The notes under the pieces are model-generated. The model saw only the letters and a program-made list of their open reading frames with translations. It was not told the origin of the DNA and searched no databases. Below, piece by piece: positions 41,980-51,096 of a stretch of DNA of 64,000 bases. The stretch is from positions 23,968 to 87,967 of the forward strand of contig JAFQQM010000037.1 in assembly GCA_017410585.1 (NCBI GenBank), in the 5' to 3' direction. Every line of letters begins with the position of its first letter. Position 1 is the first letter of the stretch. The stretch is from Clostridia bacterium. GTDB taxonomy: Bacteria > Bacillota > Clostridia > Oscillospirales > Acutalibacteraceae. The position numbers were made by a program, and so were the translations under genes.

Positions 41980-43863
41980 TTATTGGCACATCAGTTGACA
42001 GAGCAGATCGGATAACTCGGTGGGATTGTCCACCGACAGACCGGCGATCAGTCGCGCCTGTGCATACAGCAGTTGTGCGTAGTTTTTGAGTTGTTCGTCG
42101 GAGAGCGTTTTGAGTTTGGCGGCAATGGGATGTTCGGCGTTGATCTCCAACGCCAACTCGGCGTGGATCTTTTGCCCGCCCGGCATCGCATTGAGCACCT
42201 TTTCCATCTCCAAAGACACCTCACCGACGCTGGTCAGACACACCGCGTGTTCACCCAACTTGTTGGTAAAACGCACTTCCTTGACCGCATCCCCGAGCGC
42301 ATCTTTCATCGAGGTAAACAGTTTAGCGGCGGCTTCGTTTTCCGCTTTGAGCGCATCCTTTTCCTCATCGGTATCCAGATCCAATTCGGCGGCGCATACG
42401 TTGATGAAGTTCTTGTCTTTGTAGGTGCGCATCGTCTTCATCACAAACTCATCGACGTTGTCGGTGAGATACAGCACTTCGTAGCCCTTCGCCTTGACCG
42501 CACCGGTCTGCGGCAACGCATCGATGAGTTCCACCGACTCACCGCAGGCGTAATAAATCGCCTTTTGAGATTCCGGCATCCGCTCGGTATATTCCGCCAG
42601 CGTCACCGGTGTCTTGTCTTTAGAGGAGGGGAAGAGCAACAGTTCGCGCAGGTTTTCGGCATGGATGCCGTAATCGCTGTACGCACCGTATTTGAGTTGC
42701 AACCCGAATACCGCAAAGAATTTTTCATACGCTTCGCGGTCGGTGGTCAGCAACTTCTGTAACTCGCTTTTGATCTTCTTTTCCAGATTTTTAGCGATCA
42801 ACTTCAGTTGATAATCGTGCTGTAACATCTCGCGGGAGATGTTTAGGGAGATATCCGCGCTGTCGATGATGCCGCGCACAAAGGCGAAATGATCCGGCAA
42901 CAGATCGGCGCAACGCTCCATGATCAGCACACCGTTGGAATACAGTGCCAACCCCTTTTCAAAGTTTTTGGAATAGAAGTCCATCGGCGCACGGGCAGGG
43001 ATATACAACAGCGCGTCATAGGTTGCCTGTCCCTCGTTGTGGCTGTGAATGACCCGCACCGGCGGCTCGAAGTCAAAAAACTTGTTTTGGTAGAAATCGT
43101 TGTATTCTTCCTCGGTGATCTCGTTTTTGTTCTTGCGCCACAACGGTACCATGCTGTTGAGCGTCTCATCGACCACCACCGTCTCGTATTCCGGCTTGTC
43201 GCCGTCGGTCTCCTTCGGACGGCTGGTCTCATGCTCCATGCAGATGGGATAGCCGATGTAATCGGAATACTTGCGTACCAACGCCGCCAAACGGTAATAC
43301 TCCAGATACTCGCTGAAGCGATCCTGCTCGGTATCGTCTTTGATATGCAACGTGATGACCGTTCCGCGTTCCGGCCCGTCCGCGCACGGTTCGATCGTGT
43401 AACCGGTCGCGCCGGCGGATTCCCAGCGATAGGCCGATTCCGCTCCGACCGCTCGGCTGACCACCGTTACACGGTCGGCAACCATAAATGCCGAATAGAA
43501 ACCGACGCCGAACTGACCGATGATGTCGATACCTTCCTGCTTTTCGTTTTCCTGCTTGAAATTCAGCGAGCCGGACTTGGCGATGGTGCCGAGATTTTGC
43601 TCTAATTCCTCGGCGGTCATACCGATGCCGTTATCACGGATCGTGAGCAACCGCGCTTCTTTGTCCGCTTCCAGACGAATGACCAGATCCTCGCGAGCAA
43701 TACCGGTCAGTTCCCCCGCAAGCGACTGATAATATAACTTATCCAGCGCGTCGCTGGCATTGGAGATCAACTCACGCAGAAAGATCTCCTTATGAGTGTA
43801 AATGGAATTGATCATCAGGTCGAGCAGTTTTTTCGACTCGGCCTTAAACTGTTTCGTGCGCAT
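41980..43863 (-). CDS. htpG: Molecular chaperone HtpG (Hsp90)
   Basis: 627 residues from ATG 43863; an in-frame GTG at 43872 would add three residues, but AAAGGTG is correctly spaced for the ATG. ATP-dependent cytosolic chaperone. GHKL ATPase domain motifs: LRELISNASDALDKL, IRDNGIGMTAEEL, IGQFGVGFYSAFMVAD and the RGTVITLHI segment, followed by the middle domain (LNISREMLQHD) and the C-terminal dimerisation domain. It is under a CIRCE operator, so HrcA-regulated heat-shock induction is expected. It diverges from the glycosyltransferase gene. Confidence 0.97.
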   Translation of the reverse strand: MRTKQFKAESKKLLDLMINSIYTHKEIFLRELISNASDALDKLYYQSLAGELTGIAREDLVIRLEADKEARLLTIRDNGIGMTAEELEQNLGTIAKSGSLNFKQENEKQEGIDIIGQFGVGFYSAFMVADRVTVVSRAVGAESAYRWESAGATGYTIEPCADGPERGTVITLHIKDDTEQDRFSEYLEYYRLAALVRKYSDYIGYPICMEHETSRPKETDGDKPEYETVVVDETLNSMVPLWRKNKNEITEEEYNDFYQNKFFDFEPPVRVIHSHNEGQATYDALLYIPARAPMDFYSKNFEKGLALYSNGVLIMERCADLLPDHFAFVRGIIDSADISLNISREMLQHDYQLKLIAKNLEKKIKSELQKLLTTDREAYEKFFAVFGLQLKYGAYSDYGIHAENLRELLLFPSSKDKTPVTLAEYTERMPESQKAIYYACGESVELIDALPQTGAVKAKGYEVLYLTDNVDEFVMKTMRTYKDKNFINVCAAELDLDTDEEKDALKAENEAAAKLFTSMKDALGDAVKEVRFTNKLGEHAVCLTSVGEVSLEMEKVLNAMPGGQKIHAELALEINAEHPIAAKLKTLSDEQLKNYAQLLYAQARLIAGLSVDNPTELSDLLCQLMCQ

Positions 43864-43885
43864 AATCTTCACCTTTACTTTCGTT

Positions 43886-43912
43886 TTAGCACTCGGTAAT
43901 CGAGAGTGCTAA
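43886..43912. promoter_or_regulatory. CIRCE operator (HrcA binding site)
   Basis: TTAGCACTC (43886-43894), 9-base spacer, GAGTGCTAA (43904-43912): a perfect CIRCE inverted repeat. It lies between the htpG -10 box and start codon, so HrcA binding would block transcription or fold in the leader. Confidence 0.97.
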
Positions 43913-43916
43913 AACC

Positions 43917-43944
43917 AGTATACCCTTTTTTTTGAAAAAGTCAA
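43917..43944 (-). promoter_or_regulatory. Sigma-A promoter of htpG
   Basis: Minus strand TTGACT (43944-43939), 16-base spacer, TATACT (43922-43917), directly upstream of the CIRCE element. Confidence 0.85.
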
Positions 43945-43981
43945 CCCCCGCCAAAAAAAGTTTAAAATTTAGTTACAAAGT

Positions 43982-44010
43982 TTGACACCGCGTCGGAAAT
44001 GTGGTATGAT
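43982..44010 (+). promoter_or_regulatory. Sigma-A promoter of the GT2-gtrA operon
   Basis: TTGACA (43982-43987), 17-base spacer, TATGAT (44005-44010). Confidence 0.88.
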
Positions 44011-44053
44011 ACATAAGTTAACGGAAACTGTACCGAAGGAAGTGAGATACGGG

Positions 44054-45004
44054 ATGTCTATGAAACATTCGTTGGTTGTTCCCTGCTATAACGAACAGGA
44101 CAATATCGAGCCGTTTTTGTTGGCGGTCAAGCAGGCGATGAACGGTTATACCGACAGTTATGAGGTGGTGTTTGTCAACGACGGCAGCACCGACCGCACC
44201 CGTACGGTCCTGCGTTCTGTAGCGGAAAAATACGTCGACGTGCGCATCAAGGTCATCGGCTTTTCCCGCAATTTCGGCAAAGAGGCGGCTATGTATGCCG
44301 GTCTGCAGGAAAGCACCGGCGAGTATGTCACCGTGATCGATGCCGACTTGCAACAGCCGCCCGAGACGGCGGTGGAGATGGGGCGTCTGTTGGATGCTCA
44401 GCCGGAGATCGATATGGTTGCCGCCGTGCAGAAACAGCGTAAAGAAAGCAAGCGAATGGTGGCTTGCAAAAACGCTTTTTATTCCCTTATTAATAAAATG
44501 ACCGAGATCGACGTGCTGGCGGATGCCAGCGATTTCCGCACGTTGCGCCGCAACGTGGTGGAGGCGATCTTGTCGCTGTCGGAGTATCATCGCTTCTCCA
44601 AGGGATTGTTTGCGTGGGTCGGCTTTCATACGCTGTCTATCCCGTACACTGTCTGCGAGCGCCGCAGTGGAGAAAGCAAATGGAATTTCATGAAACTGCT
44701 TCGCTATGCGTTGGTCGGCATTATGTCTTATACCGAGACGCCTCTCCGCCTGCCGGTCTATCTGGGCGGCGGCCTGCTGGCGTTGTCGTTGATCGGCGCG
44801 ATCGCGCTGTTGCTGTGCCAACTGGTTGCCGGCCTGTTCGTCGGTTTCTGGTGGTTGGCGGATCTGCTGATCTTTTTGGCATCGCTGATCCTGCTGTCGG
44901 TCGGTGTGCAGGGGATGTATCTTGGCAAGGTGCATACGCAGGTCAAGCAACGTCCTATCTATATTGCGAAAGAGAAATACACCAATGAGACAATGGATCG
45001 TTAA
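44054..45004 (+). CDS. GT2 polyprenyl-phosphate glycosyltransferase (GtrB/DPM1-like)
   Basis: 316 residues from ATG 44054; ATG 44060 is equally possible since the AAGGAAG site is a little far away. An inverting GT-A glycosyltransferase: SLVVPCYNEQDNIEPFL, VFVNDGSTDRT, FSRNFGKEAAMYAGL and VIDADLQQPPE (DxD region), then two C-terminal membrane helices (about 235-300), typical of bactoprenol-phosphate glucosyl- or other sugar transferases. Its 3' end overlaps gtrA by 20 bases. The pair should make a lipid-linked sugar and move it across the membrane to decorate wall polymers. Confidence 0.93.
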   Translation: MSMKHSLVVPCYNEQDNIEPFLLAVKQAMNGYTDSYEVVFVNDGSTDRTRTVLRSVAEKYVDVRIKVIGFSRNFGKEAAMYAGLQESTGEYVTVIDADLQQPPETAVEMGRLLDAQPEIDMVAAVQKQRKESKRMVACKNAFYSLINKMTEIDVLADASDFRTLRRNVVEAILSLSEYHRFSKGLFAWVGFHTLSIPYTVCERRSGESKWNFMKLLRYALVGIMSYTETPLRLPVYLGGGLLALSLIGAIALLLCQLVAGLFVGFWWLADLLIFLASLILLSVGVQGMYLGKVHTQVKQRPIYIAKEKYTNETMDR

Positions 45005-45431
45005 ACACAAAGGCATTTTTCTGTACTTGATCTTCGGCGTGGGTACGACGGCGGTCAGTTTCGTTTCTTTTAAATTGTTCAACGTACTGCTCGGGTCGGA
45101 TCGGTATCTGTTTAATAATGCGCTGGCGTGGGTATTGGCGGTAGCGTTTGCCTACGTAACCAATAAACAATGGGTCTTTGAAAATAAAAGTTGGAGACCG
45201 TCGGTGCTGATCAGAGAGGTTCCGTCCTTTGCGGCGGCGCGTCTGCTGTCGCTCGGTATCGAGACGTTGGGGCTGTATCTGCTGGTTGATCTGCTGGGAA
45301 TGAAGCGAATGGTTTTTGATCTGGTGCTTACCTCATTGAGCGGAGAAATGACCGCCAAACTGATTCTGGCGGTGATCGTGGTCATCCTCAACTACGTTTT
45401 CAGCAAATGGTTGGTCTTTCGCCAAAAATAA
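44985..45431 (+). CDS. GtrA-like flippase
   Basis: 148 residues from ATG 44985, overlapping the GT2 gene by 20 bases. Four membrane helices and the family segments FLYLIFGVGTTAVSFVSFKL, ALAWVLAVAFAYVTNKQWVF and LNYVFSKWLVF at the C-terminus. GtrA proteins are thought to flip polyprenyl-phosphate-linked sugars. Co-translated with its GT2 partner; a terminator follows immediately. Confidence 0.93.
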   Translation: MRQWIVKHKGIFLYLIFGVGTTAVSFVSFKLFNVLLGSDRYLFNNALAWVLAVAFAYVTNKQWVFENKSWRPSVLIREVPSFAAARLLSLGIETLGLYLLVDLLGMKRMVFDLVLTSLSGEMTAKLILAVIVVILNYVFSKWLVFRQK

Positions 45432-45462
45432 AAAACGGGTTGCGTTGCAACCCGTTTTTTTT
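45431..45462. terminator. Bidirectional terminator between gtrA and the acyl-CoA synthetase
   Basis: Perfect 13-bp stem (45431-45443 with 45447-45459), loop of 3, T-run to 45462; A-run on the other side. Confidence 0.94.
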
Positions 45463-47155
45463 ACGTCTGTTCGTCCTCTAACTGCCGATAAGCGACCTTG
45501 CCGACCAGCGTTTTGGGGAGTTCTGCGCGAAATTCGAATTCCCGCGGCATCGCGTATTTGGCAATGTGGTGGGAACAATACTCCCGCAAGATCTCTTTGG
45601 TCTCTTCGGTGGCGGGGACACCGTCTTTCAGCATCACAAATGCCTTGACCCGTTGCATCCGGTAAGGGTCCTTGACGCCGATCACACAACTCATATGCAC
45701 CAGTTCATGGGCGTCGAGAATGTTTTCCAATTGATTGGGATACACGTTGTAACCGGAGGTGACGATCAACCGCTTGGCGCGTCCGCGGAAGTACACGAAT
45801 CCTTCTTCATCCATCGTCCCCAAATCGCCGGTGTACACCCACGTCAATCCGTCGGCGTGACAGCGCAGTGTTGCGGCGGTCTCGTCGGGGTGCCCGAGAT
45901 ATTCTTTCATTACGGTCGGGCCGGCGAGCAGGATCTCGCCCTCCTCGCCGTATGGCAGTTCCTCTTCCGTATCCGGTTTGACGATCTTAATAAAAGTATC
46001 GGGAAAGGGAATGCCGATGCTGCCTTCTTTTGCTCTGTGCGGCGGCGTGAGACAGCAAGCGGTGACCGTTTCGGTGGTACCGTAGCCTTCCCGCACCGGC
46101 ACGGTGGCGCGGTGCGCCTTTAAAAAGACATCTACCTTTTTCTTCAATTCCACCGACAGCGAATCGCCGCCGGAGAAGACCCCTTTCAGGCCGGAAAGAT
46201 CCGCCTTTTCCAGCGTCGTCAACCGCAACATCGCTTCGTACAGTGTCGGTACGCCGGCCATAAATTGTATGTGTTGTTTGGTGATGATATCCGCCAGAGT
46301 TTGTGGGGTAAAGCGGGGGACAAGCACACATCGTCCGCCGTTGGCCAACATGGAATGGATACATACTCCAAGCCCGAATCCGTGGAAGATCGGCATCGCC
46401 GCCAGCATCTTATCCCCCGGTGTAAACATCGGATTGGTGGCGATGATCTGCGCTGCCAAAGCATTGAAATTGCGGTTGGTCAGCACGATCCCTTTGGTCT
46501 TGCCGGTCGTCCCGCCGGAATACAAAATGACAGCCGGTGTTTCCGGCGCTTGGATCGGGGCCGTTTCCACCGCCCCGTCAGCGGATAAAAAGTCTTTCCA
46601 TCGGATGATCTCGGCCGTGGCGGGAATGGGTGGGATCTTCCGACCTTCGGTCAGCGCGTAGCCGAGCGAGAGCGGGAAAGACAGCGCGTCCCTAACGGAG
46701 GTGATGACCACCGCCGACAGCGGCGTGTTGCGGCGGATAGCTGCCACTTTACCGTAAAACTGATCCAGTGTGATCAAAAACCGGCTGTTTGCCTCGTTGA
46801 GATAGAATTCGATCTCTTTCTCCGCCGACAGCGGGTGGATCATATTGGCGATACCGCCCACCAGATTGATCGCATAAAACAGGGCCACCGCCTGCGGACA
46901 GTTGGGAAGCGCCAAGGTGACCGCATCACCCGTCCTTACGCCGATGGCTTGCAACCCAACGGCACACGCGGCGATGTTTTTCGCCAGCCGGCCGTAGGTG
47001 ACCGTGTTACCCATAAAGTCCAGCGCCACGGCGTTTGGATATTTTCGGGCGATATCCAGCACGGCATCCACCATACGGTCAGCGCGATAGGGAAGAGTCA
47101 ACGGAATATCGCCACTTACCTCTTTCCACGGCATCTTGGCAAAGTGTGTTTGCAT
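45461..47155 (-). CDS. AMP-dependent acyl-CoA synthetase / ligase
   Basis: 564 residues from ATG 47155, with AAAGGAGGTG 7 bases upstream. ANL superfamily adenylate-forming enzyme: P-loop-like YSGGTTGKTKGIVLTNRN (about 205), GYGTTET, YTGDLGTMDEEGFVYFRGRAKRLIVTSGYNVYP and C-terminal Lys region PKTLVGKVAYRQLE. Activates a carboxylic acid, probably a medium or long fatty acid, to the CoA ester; substrate not readable. The -35 of its promoter lies in the adjacent interspersed repeat. Confidence 0.92.
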   Translation of the reverse strand: MQTHFAKMPWKEVSGDIPLTLPYRADRMVDAVLDIARKYPNAVALDFMGNTVTYGRLAKNIAACAVGLQAIGVRTGDAVTLALPNCPQAVALFYAINLVGGIANMIHPLSAEKEIEFYLNEANSRFLITLDQFYGKVAAIRRNTPLSAVVITSVRDALSFPLSLGYALTEGRKIPPIPATAEIIRWKDFLSADGAVETAPIQAPETPAVILYSGGTTGKTKGIVLTNRNFNALAAQIIATNPMFTPGDKMLAAMPIFHGFGLGVCIHSMLANGGRCVLVPRFTPQTLADIITKQHIQFMAGVPTLYEAMLRLTTLEKADLSGLKGVFSGGDSLSVELKKKVDVFLKAHRATVPVREGYGTTETVTACCLTPPHRAKEGSIGIPFPDTFIKIVKPDTEEELPYGEEGEILLAGPTVMKEYLGHPDETAATLRCHADGLTWVYTGDLGTMDEEGFVYFRGRAKRLIVTSGYNVYPNQLENILDAHELVHMSCVIGVKDPYRMQRVKAFVMLKDGVPATEETKEILREYCSHHIAKYAMPREFEFRAELPKTLVGKVAYRQLEDEQT

Positions 47156-47177
47156 ACGGTCACCTCCTTTAAATGGT

Positions 47178-47206
47178 AGTATACCATAATAGAGCCGAAC
47201 TCGCAA
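47178..47206 (-). promoter_or_regulatory. Promoter of the acyl-CoA synthetase gene, inside a repeat element
   Basis: Minus strand TTGCGA (47206-47201), 17-base spacer, TATACT (47183-47178). The -35 belongs to the interspersed repeat starting at 47179; the same TTGCGA-N17-TATAC arrangement recurs at 47482-47454 and 63841-63813. Confidence 0.65.
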
Positions 47207-47365
47207 TGGTTTTTAGAAAGAAAACGGCGCGATACGGCCTCTGATTGCTCGTCATACGCCAGTATGCGCTCGCAATCATCGTTGTCTCGCTAACCGTTTT
47301 CTTTTCAAAAAACTGCTTTGCACCGCCGGTTTTATGGATTTTGGGATGATTTTCGTGTTTTCGAC
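47179..47365 (+). repeat. Interspersed hairpin repeat, copy A
   Basis: 187 bases that recur at 63814-64000 with 6 mismatches by eye and no gaps; the true length may be greater because copy B is cut by the window end. The core 47218-47303 is a long imperfect palindrome: AAGAAAACGG pairs with CCGTTTTCTT, TGATTGC with GCAATCA and CATAC with GTATG. There is no ORF or transposase. The following 47366-47450 belongs to the gap before the next gene and has no gene; a partial further copy of the repeat end is at 47454-47490, next to a perfect 16-base palindrome at 47450-47465. Confidence 0.9.
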
Positions 47366-47449
47366 TGCCGATAGGCTGGCGCCTTTCAAAGGAGAAAACG
47401 GGAAAAGCGCCCAAAAGACATACCGGCGGCGATGCGGGGTTCGGTTCTC

Positions 47450-47490
47450 TTATGGTATACCATAATCCTTTTCGACTCGCAACGGTTTTT
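47450..47490 (+). repeat. Partial repeat end with 16-bp palindrome
   Basis: TTATGGTATACCATAA (47450-47465) is a perfect palindrome. The stretch GTATACCATAATCC...CTCGCAACGGTTTTT repeats the left end of copy A in the same orientation, so copy A is flanked by direct repeats of its own end. Confidence 0.6.
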
Positions 47491-47526
47491 CAAAAGAAGT
47501 TTTCCGCAAAACTTCCGGTAATCGTC

Positions 47527-47555
47527 TTGACGAAATGGGGAGAGCGTGTTAAAAT
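47527..47555 (+). promoter_or_regulatory. Sigma-A promoter of the HAD-ROK-GH35 operon
   Basis: TTGACG (47527-47532), 17-base spacer, TAAAAT (47550-47555). Confidence 0.82.
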
Positions 47556-47601
47556 GATAAAAGTAATGTCAAAGGATGACAAAAAAGAAAGGAGCGGTTG
47601 C

Positions 47602-48129
47602 GTGAAGGCGGTATTTATCGACCGCGATGGGACGATGGGCGGGGCTCCGGCGTTGGAGTTTCCCACCGACTACCGCCCTTTTGCCGGCACGCGGGAGGCG
47701 TTTGACCTGCTACGGAAAAACGGCTTTGCGCCGATGATCTTTACCAACCAATCCTGCATTGCCCGCGGGAAAGACCGCGGCTACGATTTTGCGGCGGAGT
47801 TTGCGGATATCGGCGCGGTGGATTGGTTCATCTGCCCGCACGATGCCCCCGACCGCTGTTCCTGCCGCAAGCCGGAATCCGGCTTGTTGCTTCAGGCAAA
47901 AGAAAAGTACGGCCTCGACCTGACCGAATGTTACGTGATCGGTGACCGCTGGAGCGATATGGCGGCGGGCGGGCGCGTCGGTTGCCGCCTGATCTTGGTG
48001 CGCACCGGCCGCGGAGAAGAGGCGCTGAGTGTGGATAGAGATAAATGGCGAGCCTATCAACCGCTGGCGGTGGTCGATGACCTTCTTGCCGCCGCAAAAT
48101 GGCTCATTGAACAAGGAGGAAACGAATGA
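47602..48129 (+). CDS. HAD-IIIA family phosphatase (GmhB/HisB-N like)
   Basis: 175 residues from GTG 47602, chosen because AAAGGAG is 7 bases upstream and the HAD motif then starts at residue 7 as usual. Motif I DRDGT, motif II FTNQSCIARG, a zinc-type loop CPHDAPDRCSCRKPESGLL (C-x-H...C-x-C) and motif III/IV YVIGDRWSDMAAG. This is the D-glycero-D-manno-heptose-1,7-bisphosphate phosphatase/histidinol-phosphatase group; here it probably dephosphorylates a sugar phosphate. It overlaps the ROK gene by 4 bases (ATGA) and therefore belongs to the beta-galactosidase operon. Confidence 0.88.
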   Translation: MKAVFIDRDGTMGGAPALEFPTDYRPFAGTREAFDLLRKNGFAPMIFTNQSCIARGKDRGYDFAAEFADIGAVDWFICPHDAPDRCSCRKPESGLLLQAKEKYGLDLTECYVIGDRWSDMAAGGRVGCRLILVRTGRGEEALSVDRDKWRAYQPLAVVDDLLAAAKWLIEQGGNE

Positions 48130-49280
48130 AAGGAAATACGCAATTGCGGCAGGATAATATCCGCCGCTTGCTGCTGGAGATCCGTGACCGTGCTCCCATT
48201 ACCAAGCGTGAATTGCAAAAGATCACCGGCTTTTCGTGGGGCAATATTTCGTTTATCACCAACAAATTGCTGGCCGATCGCTATATTGTTTCCTCGGGTA
48301 AGCAGGAAACGGTGGTCGGTCGAAAACCGGATGAATACGACATCAACACCGATGACAACCTGTTTATCGGCATTGATTGCTCCACTAGCGGTATCAAATT
48401 GGTAGTGACCGATATGCGCGGCCGTGCGATCGCGCAACAACAAGCCACCTATCCCGATCGGGAAAGAGAGGCGGTGCTGGCGACCATCTATGCCGCTGTG
48501 GAACAGACGCTATCGCAATTCAACTCTGCCAATTTCCGCTATATTGCGATGGCGGTGCAGGGCATCGTTGACGCCGAGGCGGGTGTTTCCAAACAACTCG
48601 GTAGTTTACAAAACTGGAAGGACGTGCCGCTCAAGGCGCTGTTGGAAGAGCGATTCGGCCTGCCGGTGATGCTCATCCACGATCCCGACTGCCTGATGCG
48701 CACTGAGATGAGTTACGGCGTGTTACGTGCCAGCAATGCCGGTACAGCGTTGCTGGTGCGTATGGAACGCAACGGTATGGGTATGTCCATTATGATGAAT
48801 AACCGCCTGTGTACCGGCGTGCACGGTCGCGCCGGCGAGATCGGGCGAATGGTCATTCCGTACGACGGACCTTCCGGATTCACGTATTTGGATTGGCTGA
48901 CGCCGGAGCAGGGTCTGGCGTATATGTACGAGGAAGTAACCGGCGAACGGCAGGATATCACCTATGCGCAATTGGCAGAACTCGCGCGAAATCAAGATCC
49001 CGTCGGTATGCAGATATTCCATAAATTGACGGTCGGTATCGGCATCGCTCTGATCAATCTGGTCAACTTGTTTAACCCCGAATATCTGATCCTCTACGGT
49101 GAGTTGCAACAGTACGGTGACCTGTATATGGATACACTGTCGGCGTTGTTGCAGGAAAACGCTTACGACAGTTCGGTCAAACTTTGTATGTCCTCTACCG
49201 GCCCTAACTCAGCGGCGATCGGCGCCGCCTTGTGGGCGACCGATCGCGTGATGGAACAACTGCAATTTGTCGAAGCATAA
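48126..49280 (+). CDS. ROK family transcriptional regulator (NagC/XylR type)
   Basis: 384 residues. N-terminal winged helix (NIRRLLLEIRDRAPITKRELQKITG; WGNISFITNKLLADRYI) followed by a ROK sugar-kinase-like domain with IGIDCSTSGIKLVVTD, AVQGIVDAEAG and a HGRAGEIGRM segment. The Cys residues of the ROK zinc motif are absent (GRAGEIGRMVIPYDGPSG), common in regulators rather than kinases. Probably represses the operon in the absence of a sugar ligand. Coupled to the HAD gene by ATGA and 11 bases before the GH35 gene. Confidence 0.92.
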   Translation: MKGNTQLRQDNIRRLLLEIRDRAPITKRELQKITGFSWGNISFITNKLLADRYIVSSGKQETVVGRKPDEYDINTDDNLFIGIDCSTSGIKLVVTDMRGRAIAQQQATYPDREREAVLATIYAAVEQTLSQFNSANFRYIAMAVQGIVDAEAGVSKQLGSLQNWKDVPLKALLEERFGLPVMLIHDPDCLMRTEMSYGVLRASNAGTALLVRMERNGMGMSIMMNNRLCTGVHGRAGEIGRMVIPYDGPSGFTYLDWLTPEQGLAYMYEEVTGERQDITYAQLAELARNQDPVGMQIFHKLTVGIGIALINLVNLFNPEYLILYGELQQYGDLYMDTLSALLQENAYDSSVKLCMSSTGPNSAAIGAALWATDRVMEQLQFVEA

Positions 49281-49291
49281 AGGAGAATACG

Positions 49292-51091
49292 ATGGTTACT
49301 TGGAATAATAAGAAATTTTATATCGACGGCGAGCCGGTGGAGATCCACAGCGGTGCGATTCACTATTTCCGCAGTTTGCCGGAGAAATGGCCGGATCTGT
49401 TGCTTAAACTGAAACAGTGCGGTTTTAATACGGTGGAGACTTATTGTGCATGGAACTTGCATGAGGAAGAACCCGAACAGTTTGATTTCTCCGGCCGTCT
49501 GGACGTGGTCCGTTTTATCGAACTGGCAGAGGAACTGGGGCTGTACGTCATCGTCCGTCCCGGTCCGTACATCTGCGCCGAATGGGAACTGGGCGGCTTG
49601 CCGGCATGGCTTCTCAAGGATGAGGGACGCCGCCTCCGCACGGATGAGGGCGATTACCTTTCGTATGTCAAACGGTATTTTGACCGGTTGATGCCGCTGT
49701 TACTGCCGCATCAGCAGACCCGCGGCGGTAAGATCATTCTGTTCTCGGTGGAAAACGAGTACGGCTCGTTTGGTAACAGCACCCCGTATATGAACGCCTG
49801 CGCCGACCTGCTGAAAAGTTACGGTGTGGACGTGCCGCTTATTACCTGCGACGGTCACACGGATATGTTCTTAAGCGGCGGTCACGCAGACGATTGTCTG
49901 ATGACGCTGGATTTCGGTTACGACAACGGACAGTTGTTGCCCATCCATACCCAAGCACTGGAAGAACGCCAGCCGGAAGCCCCCTTCTTCCATGCCGAGC
50001 ATTGGATCGGAATGTTCTCCCACTGGGATGAGCCGTTTATCGGCTACGGCGTGGAGGAGACCGCCGAGGAGGTCAAACGGCATCTGGAGGTCGGCGGCAG
50101 TTTGAATCTGTATATGTTCCACGGCGGAACCAACTTTGGCTTTACCAACGGCGCCAACGACGCCGGACCGGGTTATCAGCCGGACGTGACCAGTTACGAT
50201 TACGATGCCCCGCTGACCGAATGGGGAGATATCACGCCGAAATACCTTGCCATCCAAAAGGTGATGAGTGAGCATCTCGGCAAGGAATTGCCGGTGCCGG
50301 AGCGGGTGCCGACCATGTCGCTCGGTCGCATCGAACTGACCGAGACCGCCCCGCTGTTTGATAATCTGGACGCCCTCGGTGAACGGCATCACTCCTCTTG
50401 TCTGCACGGAATGGAATACTACGGTCAAAACTACGGTTACATTCTGTACCGTACGCAGTATCCCGCCAGCGAAGCCAGCCGGATGGTCTTCTCCGGCGTG
50501 GCCGATCGTGTCCGCGTCTACTTAAATGGTATTTTCCGCGGTGTCATCTACCGCAACGACGAGCAGCACGTTCTGGAAGGCGATTGGATCGGTGAGGGCG
50601 GTACGCTGGAACTGTTGGTGGAAAATATGGGCCGTATTAATTTCGGCCCGTGGATGGACCGTGGAGACCGCAAAGGGCTTCTCAACCACGTATTTATCAG
50701 CGGCCCCGGTTGCCCGCGCCAAGGCTTGAACAACTGGGAGGTCATCACTCTCCCGATGAAGGATCTGTCCGCTCTGTCCTTCGGTAGTGACGAGCCGGCG
50801 GGACGCCCGCTGTTCTATCGCGGCACTTTCCACGCCGACGAGCAAAAGGATTGCTTCGTGCATCCGGACGGCTTTGACAAAGGCTTCATCTTTGTCAACG
50901 GCTTTAACCTCGGCCGTTACTGGGAAGTCGGTCCGCAACGTTCGTTGTATCTGCCCGGCTCGATCCTCAAGGAAGAAAACGAGATCATTCTTTATGCGGA
51001 GACCCCCTCTGCTACCCGTGAACTGTCTATTCTGGACACCCATATCTTGGCAGAGACCCGCACCGACGAAGGTCCGGTCACCATCGTGTAA
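49292..51091 (+). CDS. GH35 beta-galactosidase, cytosolic
   Basis: 599 residues from ATG 49292, with AAAGGAG 7 bases upstream. No signal peptide. GH35 motifs: IHSGAIHYFRSLPEKW near the N-terminus, RPGPYICAEWELGGLPAWLL (about 88), the acid/base region ENEYGSFGN with E156, the nucleophile region HAEHWIGMFSHWDEPF with E236 and HGGTNFGFTNGAN. C-terminal beta-sandwich domains follow. Hydrolyses terminal beta-galactosides; with no signal it acts on imported oligosaccharides, for example from galactan side chains (inference). Ends with a strong terminator. Confidence 0.95.
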   Translation: MVTWNNKKFYIDGEPVEIHSGAIHYFRSLPEKWPDLLLKLKQCGFNTVETYCAWNLHEEEPEQFDFSGRLDVVRFIELAEELGLYVIVRPGPYICAEWELGGLPAWLLKDEGRRLRTDEGDYLSYVKRYFDRLMPLLLPHQQTRGGKIILFSVENEYGSFGNSTPYMNACADLLKSYGVDVPLITCDGHTDMFLSGGHADDCLMTLDFGYDNGQLLPIHTQALEERQPEAPFFHAEHWIGMFSHWDEPFIGYGVEETAEEVKRHLEVGGSLNLYMFHGGTNFGFTNGANDAGPGYQPDVTSYDYDAPLTEWGDITPKYLAIQKVMSEHLGKELPVPERVPTMSLGRIELTETAPLFDNLDALGERHHSSCLHGMEYYGQNYGYILYRTQYPASEASRMVFSGVADRVRVYLNGIFRGVIYRNDEQHVLEGDWIGEGGTLELLVENMGRINFGPWMDRGDRKGLLNHVFISGPGCPRQGLNNWEVITLPMKDLSALSFGSDEPAGRPLFYRGTFHADEQKDCFVHPDGFDKGFIFVNGFNLGRYWEVGPQRSLYLPGSILKEENEIILYAETPSATRELSILDTHILAETRTDEGPVTIV

Positions 51092-51096
51092 ACAGC

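Noticed and set aside
47179..47365. Insertion sequence
   Set aside because: No transposase ORF and no clear terminal inverted repeats with target duplication; only a hairpin repeat with outward promoter is supported.
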